Assembly (NCBI RefSeq): GCF_001687325.1
Contig: NZ_LZRD01000007.1
Coordinates: 1,786 to 65,785, forward strand
DNA length: 64,000 nt
Source of the DNA: Streptomyces sp. PTY087I2
GTDB taxonomy: Bacteria; Actinomycetota; Actinomycetes; Streptomycetales; Streptomycetaceae
Direction: 5' to 3'
The notes beneath the pieces were generated by a model. It saw only the letters and a list, made by a program, of their open reading frames with translations. It did no database searches and was not told the origin of the DNA. Of the stretch, positions 42,335 to 52,501 are shown one piece after another. A program made the translations under genes and the position numbers. Positions within the stretch are counted from its first letter, which is position 1; each line of letters begins with the position of its first letter.

Positions 42335-44128
42335 GTGACCCCACGCATCGAGGACTACGCCCTGATCGGCGATCTCCAGACCGCCGCGCTCGTCGGCAGG
42401 AACGGTTCCGTCGACTGGCTCTGCCTGCCCCGCTTCGATTCCGGCGCCTGCTTCGCCGCCCTGCTCGGTACCGAGGAGAACGGCCACTGGCGCATCGCGC
42501 CCAAGGGAACGGGCCCCTCGGACACCTGCGCCCGGCGCGCCTATGTGCAGGACTCCCTGGTCCTGGAGACGTACTGGGAGACACGGACCGGCACGGTGAA
42601 GGTCATCGACTTCATGCCGCAGCGCGACAAGGCGCCGGACCTGATGCGGATCGTCGAGGGCGTCAGCGGCACCGTCGACATGAGTTCGGTGCTGCGGCTG
42701 CGCTTCGACTTCGGGTCCGTGGTGCCCTGGGTCCGCAGGTCCCAGGGCCACCGGGTCGCCGTCGCGGGCCCCGACTCGGTGTGGCTGCGCAGCGAGCCGC
42801 CGGTCAAGACGTGGGGCCAGCAGTTCAGCACGTGCTCCTCGTTCACCGTCGCCGAGGGCGAGAGCGTGGCGTTCGTGCTGACCTGGCACCCCTCGCACTC
42901 GCCGCGCCCGAAGCTGATCGACCCGTACAAGGCGCTCAAGCACACGCTGCACGACTGGGCGAAGTGGACCGAGCGGTGCACGTACGAGGGGCCCTACCGG
43001 GACGCGGTGCTGCGTTCGCTGATCACGCTGAAGGCGCTGACGTACGCCCCGACCGGCGGCATCGTGGCGGCCCCGACCACCTCGTTGCCGGAGGAGATCG
43101 GTGGCGTACGGAACTGGGACTACCGCTTCTGCTGGCTGCGGGACGCCACGCTGACCCTCGGGGCGATGGTCTCGGCGGGCTATCTGGCGGAGGCGGAGGC
43201 CTGGCGGGACTGGCTGCTGCGGGCCGTCGCCGGGGACCCGGCCGACCTCCAGATCATGTACGGGCTGGCGGGCGAGCGCCGGCTCCCCGAGATGGAGCTG
43301 CCCTGGCTCGCCGGGTACGACCACTCCCGTCCGGTGCGGACCGGCAACGCGGCCGTGCGGCAGCGTCAGCTCGATGTGTACGGCGAGGTCATCGACGCCC
43401 TCCGGCTCGCCCGCGTCGCCGGGCTCGACGACAAGCCGCACGCCTGGAACCTCCAGCTCAGCCTGCTCGGCTTCCTGGAGTCGACCTGGCGCGAGCCGGA
43501 CGAGGGGCTGTGGGAGATCCGCGGCGCGCGGCGGCACTTCGTGCACTCCAAGGTGATGGCCTGGGTCGCCGCCGACCGGGCGGTGCGCTCGCTGGAGGAG
43601 AACCCGGAGCTGCCCGGGGACGCCGACCGGTGGCGGGCGATGCGGGACGCGGTGCACGCCGAGGTCTGCGAGAAGGGGTACGACCCCGAGCGGAACACCT
43701 TCACCCAGTCCTACGGGTCACGGGAGCTGGACGCCGCGACGCTGCTCATCGTGCGGACCGGGTTCCTGCCGCCGGACGACCCCCGGGTGATCGGCACGGT
43801 CGACGCCGTCCGCGCCGAGCTGGGCAGCGACGGCCTGGTCCGCCGCTACAGCACCGAGGGCGCCTCCGTGGACGGGCTGCCGGGCGACGAGGGCGCGTTC
43901 ATCGTCTGCTCGTTCTGGCTGGTCGACGCGTTGCAGCGGACCGGCAGGCCGGAGGAGGCGCGGGAGCTGTTCGAGCATCTGCTGGAACTCCGCAACGACA
44001 TGGGGCTGCTGGCGGAGGAGTACGACGTGGCGGCGGGGCGGCAGCTCGGCAACTTCCCACAGGCCTTCAGCCATATCGGACTGGTGAACTCCGCTGTCGA
44101 CCTGGCCGGGGAGGACCCGGCAGGATAG
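42335..44128 (+). CDS. glycoside hydrolase family 15 protein (trehalase/glucoamylase-like)
   Basis: 597 aa, GTG at 42335 (VTPRIEDYALIGDLQTAALV, the usual GH15 start). An N-terminal beta-sandwich (~1-240: GRNGSVDWLCLPRFDSGACF, FVLTWHPSHS) is followed by an (alpha/alpha)6 barrel: TSLPEEIGGVRNWDYRFCWL, RDATLTLGAM, and the general-acid region WREPDEGLWEIRGARRHF with Glu in EGLWEIRG. The second catalytic Glu should be in the C-terminal segment near GLLAEEYDVAAGRQLGNFPQ. No signal peptide. Actinobacterial members include trehalases and alpha-glucosidases; the exact substrate is open. Four bases upstream of the SDR gene. Confidence 0.92.
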   Translation: MTPRIEDYALIGDLQTAALVGRNGSVDWLCLPRFDSGACFAALLGTEENGHWRIAPKGTGPSDTCARRAYVQDSLVLETYWETRTGTVKVIDFMPQRDKAPDLMRIVEGVSGTVDMSSVLRLRFDFGSVVPWVRRSQGHRVAVAGPDSVWLRSEPPVKTWGQQFSTCSSFTVAEGESVAFVLTWHPSHSPRPKLIDPYKALKHTLHDWAKWTERCTYEGPYRDAVLRSLITLKALTYAPTGGIVAAPTTSLPEEIGGVRNWDYRFCWLRDATLTLGAMVSAGYLAEAEAWRDWLLRAVAGDPADLQIMYGLAGERRLPEMELPWLAGYDHSRPVRTGNAAVRQRQLDVYGEVIDALRLARVAGLDDKPHAWNLQLSLLGFLESTWREPDEGLWEIRGARRHFVHSKVMAWVAADRAVRSLEENPELPGDADRWRAMRDAVHAEVCEKGYDPERNTFTQSYGSRELDAATLLIVRTGFLPPDDPRVIGTVDAVRAELGSDGLVRRYSTEGASVDGLPGDEGAFIVCSFWLVDALQRTGRPEEARELFEHLLELRNDMGLLAEEYDVAAGRQLGNFPQAFSHIGLVNSAVDLAGEDPAG

Positions 44129-44132
44129 GGCC

Positions 44133-44888
44133 ATGGATCTTGGATTGAAGGACCGCGTCTACATCGTCACCGGAGCGACCCGGGGCCTCGGCAACGCCAC
44201 GGCCCGGGCGCTGGCCGCCGACGGCGCGAAGGTGATCATCACCGGCCGGGACGAGAAGTCCGTCGAGGAGGCCGCCGCCGAGCTGGGCGGGGACGTGCTG
44301 GGGCTCGCCGCCGACAACGCCGACCCGACCGCCGCCCAGCGCCTGGTGGACACGGCGCGGGAACGTTTCGGGCGGCTCGACGGCATCCTCGTCAGCGTCG
44401 GCGGACCCGCCCCCGGTTTCCTCGCGGACAACACGGACGACCAGTGGCAGACGGCGTTCGAGACGGTGTTCCTCGGAGCGGTACGGCTGGCCCGGACGGC
44501 GGCGGCCGCGCTCGGCGAGGGCGGGGTGATCGGCTTCGTGCTCTCCGGGTCGGTCCATGAGCCGATCGCGGGGCTGACCATCTCCAACGGGCTGCGCCCC
44601 GGTCTCGCCGGTTTCGCCAAGTCGCTCGCCGACGAGCTGGGCCCGCGCGGCATCCGGGTGGTGGGCGTGCTGCCCGCCCGGATCGACACCGACCGGGTCC
44701 GCGAGCTGGACGCGCTGTCCGGCGACGCGGAGGCCGCCCGCACCGCGAACGAGGCGCGGATCCCGCTGCGGCGCTACGGGACGCCGGAGGAGTTCGGGAA
44801 GACCGCGGCCTTCCTGCTCTCCCCCGCCGCCTCGTACCTCACGGGCATCATGGTCCCGGTCGACGGCGGGTTCCGGCACGGCTTCTGA
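44133..44888 (+). CDS. SDR-fold protein lacking the canonical Tyr/Lys
   Basis: 251 aa, ATG start. Nucleotide-binding TGATRGLGNATARAL is normal, and SVGGPAPG stands in the NAG position. The active-site stretch reads GFVLSGSVHEPIAGLTISNG and then LRPGLAGFAKSLADELG: a serine is present, but the expected YxxxK is SNGLR, so Tyr and Lys are both replaced. A group of SDR proteins (BKR-like) shares this SNxxR change and may not be an ordinary reductase. The C-terminal VPVDGGFRHGF is standard. It follows the GH15 gene by 4 bases, implying an operon. Confidence 0.88.
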   Translation: MDLGLKDRVYIVTGATRGLGNATARALAADGAKVIITGRDEKSVEEAAAELGGDVLGLAADNADPTAAQRLVDTARERFGRLDGILVSVGGPAPGFLADNTDDQWQTAFETVFLGAVRLARTAAAALGEGGVIGFVLSGSVHEPIAGLTISNGLRPGLAGFAKSLADELGPRGIRVVGVLPARIDTDRVRELDALSGDAEAARTANEARIPLRRYGTPEEFGKTAAFLLSPAASYLTGIMVPVDGGFRHGF

Positions 44889-44920
44889 GCCGGGCCCCTT
44901 GCCCGTACGCCCGAAGGCCG

Positions 44921-45508
44921 TCAGGACACCCGTTCCGCGCGGTGCTTGACGGCCTTGAGGCGCACCTCGGCGGGCAGCTCGTCCAGACCGGCCGAGACAC
45001 GGGCGTGCGCCAGCGCCCCGTCGGCGACCGCGTTCAGCGTTTCGAGCGGCGCGGCGTGCGGCTCCATCAGCAGCCGGAGCCGGGACCGGGGCGCGGTGCG
45101 GCGGCCGGTCAGCATCGCCTGGGCGCGGGCCACTCCGTCGAGTTCGCCCGCCTCCGCGGCGAGCACGCCCTCCAGGGCGCGGCCCCGCAGCTGGGCCCCT
45201 TCGCCGTCGCCGCTGTCCACCAGGATCTCGGTGAGCCGGCCGCGGCGGAACTGGGCGAGGAACCACCACAGGGCGAGGACCACAAGAACGGCGAGGATGG
45301 CGATCACGGTCGGCCACCACCAGCCCTCGTCGCGCCAGCGGTGCCGGTCGGCCACGCTGAGCAGCACGTCGCTCTTGCCGTCCCAGGGCCACCAGGACGG
45401 TACGGACGCGCCGAGCCCGGTGGCGAGCACGGCTCCGCCGACGACGACCAGCACCAGCCCGGCCAGGGCCAGCAGGACCCGGTTGACGGTGGAGCGCATG
45501 CGGCTCAT
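44921..45508 (-). CDS. amaP: AmaP-type alkaline shock response membrane anchor protein
   Basis: 195 aa, ATG start overlapping the preceding stop (ATGA). Two N-terminal helices, residues ~10-32 (RVLLALAGLVLVVVGGAVLA) and ~65-85 (TVIAILAVLVVLALWWFLAQ), precede a cytosolic Asp23-like region (LTEILVDSGDGEGAQLRGRA, SRLRLLMEPHAAPLETLNAV). In Firmicutes AmaP anchors Asp23 at the membrane. It is the last gene of a five-gene envelope-stress operon. Confidence 0.85.
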   Translation of the reverse strand: MSRMRSTVNRVLLALAGLVLVVVGGAVLATGLGASVPSWWPWDGKSDVLLSVADRHRWRDEGWWWPTVIAILAVLVVLALWWFLAQFRRGRLTEILVDSGDGEGAQLRGRALEGVLAAEAGELDGVARAQAMLTGRRTAPRSRLRLLMEPHAAPLETLNAVADGALAHARVSAGLDELPAEVRLKAVKHRAERVS

Positions 45509-46185
45509 CCCTTCTTCGCCGGTCGGTGCACCTGGACGGAGAGGGCCGGCGGTCTGGCCAGGCCCAGTTCCCGGACGGCCTGCTCCAGCGCGGCGTCCAG
45601 ATCGGTCCGTACGTCGTCGAGTTCCCGGAAGTGCGAGAGGGCCCGCACCTTCGCCTTCCGCCGTCCCATCCTGACCCGTACGGACTGCACGCCGGACACC
45701 TCCACGGCGCGGTCCCGCAGCACGAGCGCCGCGGCGGTGCGGTCGAGTCCGGCCCGGATGTCGGCGCGGTCGCGGCGCATCGGCAGCAGGTCACGCAGTC
45801 CGGGGGTGAGGGCCAGCAGGATCAGCCAGAGGCCGATCGCCGCGGCCACCCCGGCCCCGACGAGCACGGGGGTGTCGTCCAGGCGCTGTTCGGCCAGGCC
45901 GTCGGCGAGGGAGCGCCGCCACTGCATGGCCGGGTGGTCGGCCCGTACGGCGGCGATGTCGTAGAGGAGCAGTCCGGCCGCGCCGAGGAGCACGAGGGCC
46001 AGCAGGGCGGCCGGGACCCGGCGCGCGGACCAGAAGCGGGCGGCCCGGCCGTCGCTCTGCTCCAGGGTGGGGACCGGTGCGCGGGTGTCTCCCGGTACGT
46101 CCGGGGCGGGGGTGTGCGCGTCGTCGCTCGGCTCCACGGTGGGCATCCGCCGGGTGGAGCCGGTCGGTTCGCCGGGTTCGGTCAT
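45505..46185 (-). CDS. DUF6286-type membrane protein of the Asp23 operon
   Basis: 226 aa, ATG at 46185 overlapping the upstream Asp23 stop (ATGA). A Pro/Asp-rich cytosolic N terminus is followed by helix 1 (RRVPAALLALVLLGAAGLLL), an extracytoplasmic stretch with DHPAMQWRRSLADGLAEQRL, and helix 2 (VLVGAGVAAAIGLWLILLAL). A C-terminal alkaline-shock-like domain ends it (RDRAVEVSGVQSVRVRMGRR, then FRELDDVRTDLDAAL). Conserved in streptomycete Asp23 loci. The role is unknown but presumably part of the same membrane complex. Confidence 0.8.
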   Translation of the reverse strand: MTEPGEPTGSTRRMPTVEPSDDAHTPAPDVPGDTRAPVPTLEQSDGRAARFWSARRVPAALLALVLLGAAGLLLYDIAAVRADHPAMQWRRSLADGLAEQRLDDTPVLVGAGVAAAIGLWLILLALTPGLRDLLPMRRDRADIRAGLDRTAAALVLRDRAVEVSGVQSVRVRMGRRKAKVRALSHFRELDDVRTDLDAALEQAVRELGLARPPALSVQVHRPAKKG

Positions 46186-46532
46186 CGGATCCTCCCGTGT
46201 GCGGCGTTCGCTCCGGCGGGGTGCAGCCGTTCGACCTGGACGGCCACTTCGGGCACCTCCATGCCGGCCAGCGCCTTGACCCGCTGGGCGACCCGGCGGC
46301 GTACGGCACCGCACTGGCGGCCGATGTCGCTGGGGTAGCCGAGCTCCAGGCTGACCCGGACCCGGGCGGCGTCGCGGTGCACGGTGACCGTGGCACGCGG
46401 CGACGCCCCCTCCGCGGGCGGTTCCTCGACCGCTTCCTTCGCCGCCTGGGCGGCGATCTTGGCGACGACGCGGTCGGCGATCCGGGTCTCGCCCCGTTCG
46501 GCGGCGGCGACCGGGCCGGTCACCGCCGTCAC
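46182..46532 (-). CDS. Asp23/Gls24 family envelope stress response protein
   Basis: 116 aa, GTG start overlapping the upstream stop (GTGA). The Asp23 fold is visible as IADRVVAKIAAQAAKEAV, then TVHRDAARVRVSLELGYPSD, and VRRRVAQRVKALAGMEVPEV with the strand AVQVERLHP. Compared with the other Asp23 copy it lacks the GV(...)G loop after the first helix, replaced by an acidic Pro-rich segment. It sits in the middle of the operon. Confidence 0.85.
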   Translation of the reverse strand: MTAVTGPVAAAERGETRIADRVVAKIAAQAAKEAVEEPPAEGASPRATVTVHRDAARVRVSLELGYPSDIGRQCGAVRRRVAQRVKALAGMEVPEVAVQVERLHPAGANAAHGRIR

Positions 46533-46720
46533 CGTCGCCGGTCGCCGCGCTCGCGACTCCGGAAGAAGTCGCCGGGCTCCAGGTCACCGTCCAGGAAGCG
46601 GCCGGCGATGAAGCCGATCGCGCCCAGCGCGGCCACCAGGACGAAGGCTCCGAAGCCGCCGAAATATCCGGCGAACCCGAGCGCCATGCCGGCCAACAGA
46701 CCGGCGACAGCCATGCTCAT
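46529..46720 (-). CDS. small two-helix membrane protein of the Asp23 operon (DUF2273-like)
   Basis: 63 aa, ATG start. Two Gly/Ala-rich helices (MSMAVAGLLAGMALGFAGYF; FVLVAALGAIGFIAGRFLDG) and a charged tail (LEPGDFFRSRERGDRRR). Size, topology and place between two Asp23 genes match the DUF2273 proteins of Firmicutes asp23 operons. The stop overlaps the next gene's GTG. Confidence 0.8.
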   Translation of the reverse strand: MSMAVAGLLAGMALGFAGYFGGFGAFVLVAALGAIGFIAGRFLDGDLEPGDFFRSRERGDRRR

Positions 46721-46765
46721 CGTGTCTCTCTCCTCAACTGCCGTGCGACGGAAGGTGCGGAAGGG

Positions 46766-47236
46766 TTACTGGACCCGCTGCCCGGTCTCGTCCTCGTCGT
46801 CCTCCTCGTCGGGCAGCTTGACGTCGCTGACCGCGATGTTGACCTCGACGACTTCGAGACCGGTCATACGTTCCACCGCGGCGACGACGTTCTCGCGGAC
46901 GTCGCGGGCCACGTCGGCGATGGACACGCCGTAGTCGACGACGATCTCCAGGTCGAGGGCCGCCTGGGACTCGCCGACCTCCGCCTTCACACCGCGGGTG
47001 ACGGATTTGCCGCCGCCGGGGACCCGGTCGCGGACCGCGCCGAACGTCCGTGACAGGCCGCTGCCCATGGCGTGGACGCCACCGACGTCGCGTGCCGCCA
47101 TTCCGGCGATCTTCTCGACGACGCCGTCGGCGATGGTGGTACGGCCCCGGGTCCCGGGGTCACCGCCGCCGCGCTTGCCGAGGGACTTGTCGCCCGAACC
47201 GCCGCTGGGGTTGTTGCGCTGGGAACTCTCAGTCAT
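46766..47236 (-). CDS. Asp23/Gls24 family envelope stress response protein (first gene of operon)
   Basis: 156 aa, ATG at 47236. A hydrophilic N terminus (TESSQRNNPSGGSGDKSLGK) is followed by a canonical Asp23 domain: TTIADGVVEKIAGMAARDVG, GVHAMG, then AALDLEIVVDYGVSIADVAR, DVRENVVAAVERMTGLEVVE, and VNIAVSDVKLPDEEDDE. The tail is acidic. Asp23 proteins coat the inner membrane face under cell-wall stress. It is the likely promoter-proximal gene; a divergent Asp23-like gene starts 93 bases away. Confidence 0.9.
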   Translation of the reverse strand: MTESSQRNNPSGGSGDKSLGKRGGGDPGTRGRTTIADGVVEKIAGMAARDVGGVHAMGSGLSRTFGAVRDRVPGGGKSVTRGVKAEVGESQAALDLEIVVDYGVSIADVARDVRENVVAAVERMTGLEVVEVNIAVSDVKLPDEEDDEDETGQRVQ

Positions 47237-47329
47237 CGCCGCTCTTCCCTTCGGGACAGGGTTGGACTTCCTTGCCCACGTTAAGTGCGCTTTCCCCATC
47301 CCGCGCCGTGGATGCGGCAGGCTGGGGCG

Positions 47330-48052
47330 ATGACAACGGCGCGGGGCCCGCGGAGGGCCGACGGATGGACCGCTGGGGTACGGGAACGGCTCGGTCTGGG
47401 CCGGCTGCTGCCGCTGGGCGGTCCGGCGGACGGCGTGTGGATCGCGGAGACGGCCGCCGCGTCGGTGCTGCGCGGGGCGGCGGCGGACCGCCCGGGGGCG
47501 GTGCTCGGAGAGCTGCGGATCGGCCCGGCGGAGGAAGCGGACGAGGCGGGCCCGGTGCCGTCTCCGGCTCCGCCGAGCGCGCTGCCGCCGGGGCCGCTGC
47601 GGATCGAGGCGGAGTTCTCGGCGGCCCCGGACCGGCCGCTGCCGGACACCGCGGCGGCCCTGCGCACGGCGCTCCTGACGGCCGCCGCGGCCCGCCTGGG
47701 CCTGGAGGTCGCCGAGGTGGACCTGACGGTGACGGCATTGCTGGAGGACGGTGCGGCCGATCAGGTGACCGTGGCCCCGGCCGCACCGCCGGCCCGGGTC
47801 GCGGAGCCGGAGGGCCCGGTGGCGAAGGCGGCCGCCGGGGCGGAGGGCGTCGTCTCGCTGACCGGGGTCCTGGGCGGCCCGGTGCATACCGCGCGGGACC
47901 ACGTACGGGTCGAGGTGGCGACGGCCGGGGACCACCGGGCCCTGGATGTCGCCCGGTCGGTGCGTACGGCGGTGGCGGCGGCCACGGAGGAACGGCTGCC
48001 GGTGTCGGTGCTGGTCACGGACGTGGTGGGGCCGGGGCGGGGCAGCGTCTGA
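47330..48052 (+). CDS. divergent Asp23-like protein, probably two degenerate modules
   Basis: 240 aa, ATG at 47330. No strong family match. In databases such proteins have been mislabelled as nucleopolyhedrovirus P10-like. By eye it has two similar halves: strand-helix units LRIEAEFSAAPDRPLPDTAA, LRTALLTAAAARLGLEVAEV, DLTVTALLE; and later VSLTGVLGGPVHTARDHVRV, DVARSVRTAVAAATEERLPV, SVLVTDVV. These copy the strand, long helix, strand order of the adjacent Asp23 proteins. It is divergent from the Asp23 operon and shares its promoter region, so a linked role is likely. Confidence 0.72.
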   Translation: MTTARGPRRADGWTAGVRERLGLGRLLPLGGPADGVWIAETAAASVLRGAAADRPGAVLGELRIGPAEEADEAGPVPSPAPPSALPPGPLRIEAEFSAAPDRPLPDTAAALRTALLTAAAARLGLEVAEVDLTVTALLEDGAADQVTVAPAAPPARVAEPEGPVAKAAAGAEGVVSLTGVLGGPVHTARDHVRVEVATAGDHRALDVARSVRTAVAAATEERLPVSVLVTDVVGPGRGSV

Positions 48053-48189
48053 CGGCGGAGCCGACCCGGCCGACGTGGGGCGGGCTCCGGCGACGGGGTA
48101 CGGCCGGGACGACGGCCGCCGGTGACGGCTCGGCGGCCGGGTCCGGCCGGGACAGCGTGGGACGACCGCCGCGCGCGCCCCGGTGGGCG

Positions 48190-48981
48190 TCAGTCGGTGA
48201 TGCCCGCCAGGTCGCGGAGGCGGCGGGCCTGGGCGGCCCGTTCGGCGACGCGCTGCTGCTCGTAGTCGCGCGAGAGCGCGCCGGCGAGGAGGGCCTTCGT
48301 CTCGACGACGGCGTCGCGGGGCGCCGCCACCAGGGCCCCGGCGAGATCGCGGGCCGCCGCGTCGAGCTGGTCGGCGGGGACCACGAGGTTGGCGAGGCCG
48401 GTGCGCTCGGCCTCCTCCGCGTGGACGAAGCGGCCCGTGGCGCAGATTTCGAGCGCGCGGGCATACCCCACGAGGTGCACCAGGGGGTGGGTGCCCGTGA
48501 GGTCGGGGACGAGACCGAGGCTGGTCTCACGCATGGCGAACTGCACGTCCTCGGCGACGATCCGCAGATCGCAGGCGAGGGCGAGCTGGAAGCCGGCGCC
48601 GATGGCGTGGCCCTGGACCGTCGCGATCGACACGAGGTCGTTGCGGCGCCACCAGGTGAACGCCTCCTGGTACTCGGCGATGGTCGCGTCGAGCTCGGCC
48701 TCCGGGCCGCGCGCCATGTCGAGGAACGACGGCTCGCCGTCGAAGCCCTCGGGGGTGAAGGCCTGCCGGTCGAGACCCGCGGAGAAGGACTTGCCCTCGC
48801 CGCGGAGCACCACGACCCGCACCGTGCCGGGCAGCGCCCGTCCGGCCTCGGTCAACGCCCGCCACAGAGCGGGAGACTGAGCGTTGCGCTTGGCCGGGTT
48901 GGTGAGCGTCACCGTGGCGACGGCATCGTCGACGGTGAGCCGTACGCCGTCCTTGTCGAGCACAGTGTCGAGCGAGGTCAT
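48190..48981 (-). CDS. enoyl-CoA hydratase/isomerase family protein
   Basis: 263 aa, ATG start. Crotonase fold: first oxyanion loop VVVLRGEGKSFSAGLDRQAF, second loop QGHAIGAGFQLALACDLRIV, then FAMRETSLGLVPDLTGTHPL and a C-terminal helical region (LVAAPRDAVVETKALLAGAL). At the second catalytic position the family Glu is replaced: the LVPDLTGTHPL segment has Asp, as in isomerase or dehydratase-like members, so the substrate and reaction are not assignable. Not in an operon with beta-oxidation genes. Confidence 0.9.
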   Translation of the reverse strand: MTSLDTVLDKDGVRLTVDDAVATVTLTNPAKRNAQSPALWRALTEAGRALPGTVRVVVLRGEGKSFSAGLDRQAFTPEGFDGEPSFLDMARGPEAELDATIAEYQEAFTWWRRNDLVSIATVQGHAIGAGFQLALACDLRIVAEDVQFAMRETSLGLVPDLTGTHPLVHLVGYARALEICATGRFVHAEEAERTGLANLVVPADQLDAAARDLAGALVAAPRDAVVETKALLAGALSRDYEQQRVAERAAQARRLRDLAGITD

Positions 48982-49034
48982 GGGGCGCCTCCGGATGGGG
49001 TGCAGTCAGCACTCGGGTATTAAGTGACTGAACA

Positions 49035-49074
49035 GTAACCACCCGGGCGACCTTGCGGTCAGCCGGGTGGTTAC
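49035..49074 (-). terminator. terminator after the HTH gene
   Basis: GTAACCACCCGG (49035-49046) pairs perfectly with CCGGGTGGTTAC (49063-49074), between the HTH gene and the enoyl-CoA hydratase gene, both on the minus strand. Confidence 0.82.
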
Positions 49075-49127
49075 CCCGAAATCCGTCGGTCCCGATGGAC
49101 GCCGACGACGCCGAGAACGCGGAGGCC

Positions 49128-49349
49128 TCAGGCCGAAGCGGCCTTCTTGCCCCGTGTCGCGCCGCCGCGTCCTCGCAGCGTCACTCCGGACTCGCTGAGC
49201 ATCCGGTGGACGAACCCGTAGGAGCGGCCGGTTTCCTCGGCCAGCGCCCTGATGCTCGCACCGGAGTCGTACTTCTTCTTCAGGTCTGCCGCGAGCTTGT
49301 CACGCGCGGCGCCGGTCACCCGGCTGCCCTTCTTCAGAGTCTCGGCCAC
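49128..49349 (-). CDS. small helix-turn-helix DNA-binding protein
   Basis: 73 aa. The GTG at 49349 is chosen for GAGGAGG six bases upstream; longer readings lack a site. Basic protein: ETLKKGSRVTGAARDKLAAD, then the HTH DSGASIRALAEETGRSYGFV followed by HRMLSESGVTLRGRGGATRG and a Lys/Ala tail. The helix-turn-helix resembles the Hin/resolvase-type or homeodomain-like HTH and the streptomycete small regulators of this type. Highly conserved in the genus as I recall; target unknown. Monocistronic, with its own terminator. Confidence 0.85.
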   Translation of the reverse strand: MAETLKKGSRVTGAARDKLAADLKKKYDSGASIRALAEETGRSYGFVHRMLSESGVTLRGRGGATRGKKAASA

Positions 49350-49691
49350 CCGTGCCTCCTCATGGGAAGTGCGCTCTGGACTTCTCATGATCACCCCTCC
49401 CGCGCTTCCTGGCCACCCATTCGGCAAGGTCGGTGCGAGCGGTTTCCCGGACGAAAGGCGCGTCGACACGAGCGGAATCCCTGATTCCCGCGGGCGCACG
49501 AGGGCGCACGGCCCTCACCGACCGGAGAACCGGCAGGTCAGGGCCGTACGGGGAGGAGTGTCCGGAAAAGGGGCGCGCGACGGGTGAGCGCCCGGCGCAC
49601 CCCCGGAGTACGAGACGTTCTCACGCAGATGACGGATCACGCGTAGGCCGAATGATCCATCCCCGGTGGATCGGGCGGGGGCTCCGGCGGA
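49350..49691. other. gene-free region between the HTH gene and the ABC-F gene
   Basis: 342 bases on which the HTH promoter and the ABC-F 3' end lie. A weak inverted repeat GATCCA/TGGATC (about 49660-49678) may belong to the ABC-F terminator. Apart from this I see no gene, repeat or RNA. Confidence 0.45.
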
Positions 49692-51290
<1,599 letters not shown>

Positions 51291-51494
51291 GGGAAAAACT
51301 CCAGGGCAGTCAGGACGGCGGAGGGACGAGGGCGGAGGTCTCTCGACGCCGCTAATGCACAAGGAGATAGGCCATACGGCCCATTCTACTGGCGGTGCGC
51401 AACTGCTTTTCTGCGTGCCCGGTGGGACGAACCGTCCGATACTCGGCGCAGGGCGGCACGGTGTCGCCCGCCCGAGCCCGAGGGTGGTGCGACC

Positions 51495-52384
51495 GTGCAG
51501 TTCGACGACGACGCCGATCTGGACACCTCCGAGGTCCAGGACGTCCGCGGCAGCCGGATCCCGGGCGGGCGGGCCACCGTGGGCGGCGGCATCGCCGGGG
51601 TGATCGCCCTGATCCTGGGGCTGCTCTTCGGCGTCGGCCCCGATCAGCTCGGGCTGACCTCCGACGGCGCGGATCCGGCGGCGACCTCGTCGTCGGCCGG
51701 GCAGGTGCAGGAGAGCTGTCTGAAGGGGCAGGACGCGAACAGCCGGGAGGACTGCCGGACGGTGGCGGTGGTCAACAGCGTGCAGGACTTCTGGCGGCTG
51801 GAGTTCCGGCGGCGGGGCGCCACGTACACGGGGCCCGGACGGTCCTGTTCAGCCAGCAGGTGGGCACCGCCTGCGGGGCCGCGACCTCGGCGGTCGGGCC
51901 GTTCTACTGCCCCGGCGACCGCAAGGTCTATCTGGACCTCGGGTTCTTCGAGGACCTGCGGACGAAGTTCGGCTCCAGCGGCGGGCCGTTCGCGCAGGCG
52001 TACGTGGTGGCGCACGAGTACGGCCACCATGTGCAGAACCTGATGGGCACGCTGGGCCGCTCGCAGGACGGGCGGCAGGGCGAGAACAGCAACGCGGTGA
52101 AGGTGGAGCTCCAGGCCGACTGTTACGCCGGGGTCTGGGCGCACCACGCGACGACGACGCCGGACGAGTCGACCGGCCGGCCGCTGATCACGGAGCTGAC
52201 CCGGGCGGACATCCGGGACGGCTTGGACGCGGCGGCGGCGGTCGGTGACGACCGGATCCAGGAGCGGTACCAGGGCCGGGTCACCCCGGAGTCGTGGACG
52301 CACGGTTCGGCCGCGCAGCGGCAGCAGTGGTTCTCCACCGGGTTCCGCACGGGCGACATGGAGCGGTGCGACACGTTCGCCTGA
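51495..52384 (+). pseudogene. neutral zinc metallopeptidase (YpfJ-like), frameshifted
   Basis: The GTG at 51495 starts [20 protein letters not shown], with a membrane helix ([20 protein letters not shown]) and a region ending [19 protein letters not shown]. The protein then continues in another frame from about 51835: [35 protein letters not shown], the zinc motif HEYGHHVQN (52013 onward), and [14 protein letters not shown] with the third ligand. Conserved Cys and the metal site are intact on the second part. The break falls at a GGGG run (51830-51833); one more G would restore a 296-residue reading frame. It is therefore either a real frameshift or a sequencing error at a homopolymer. Confidence 0.85.
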
Positions 52385-52501
52385 ACCGGGACGCCTGATC
52401 CGGGGCGGGCGGTCCGGGACGGCCTGCCGTTGTCAGTGCCTGATGGAAGACTGAGACGCAGATCACATCGACAGGTGCGGACGGCAGGAGAGGTGAGTGT
52501 C

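Noticed and set aside
47285..48052. Viral P10-like protein, as such sequences are sometimes named
   Set aside because: Similarity would be from composition only; the strand-helix pattern and position fit an Asp23-like protein.
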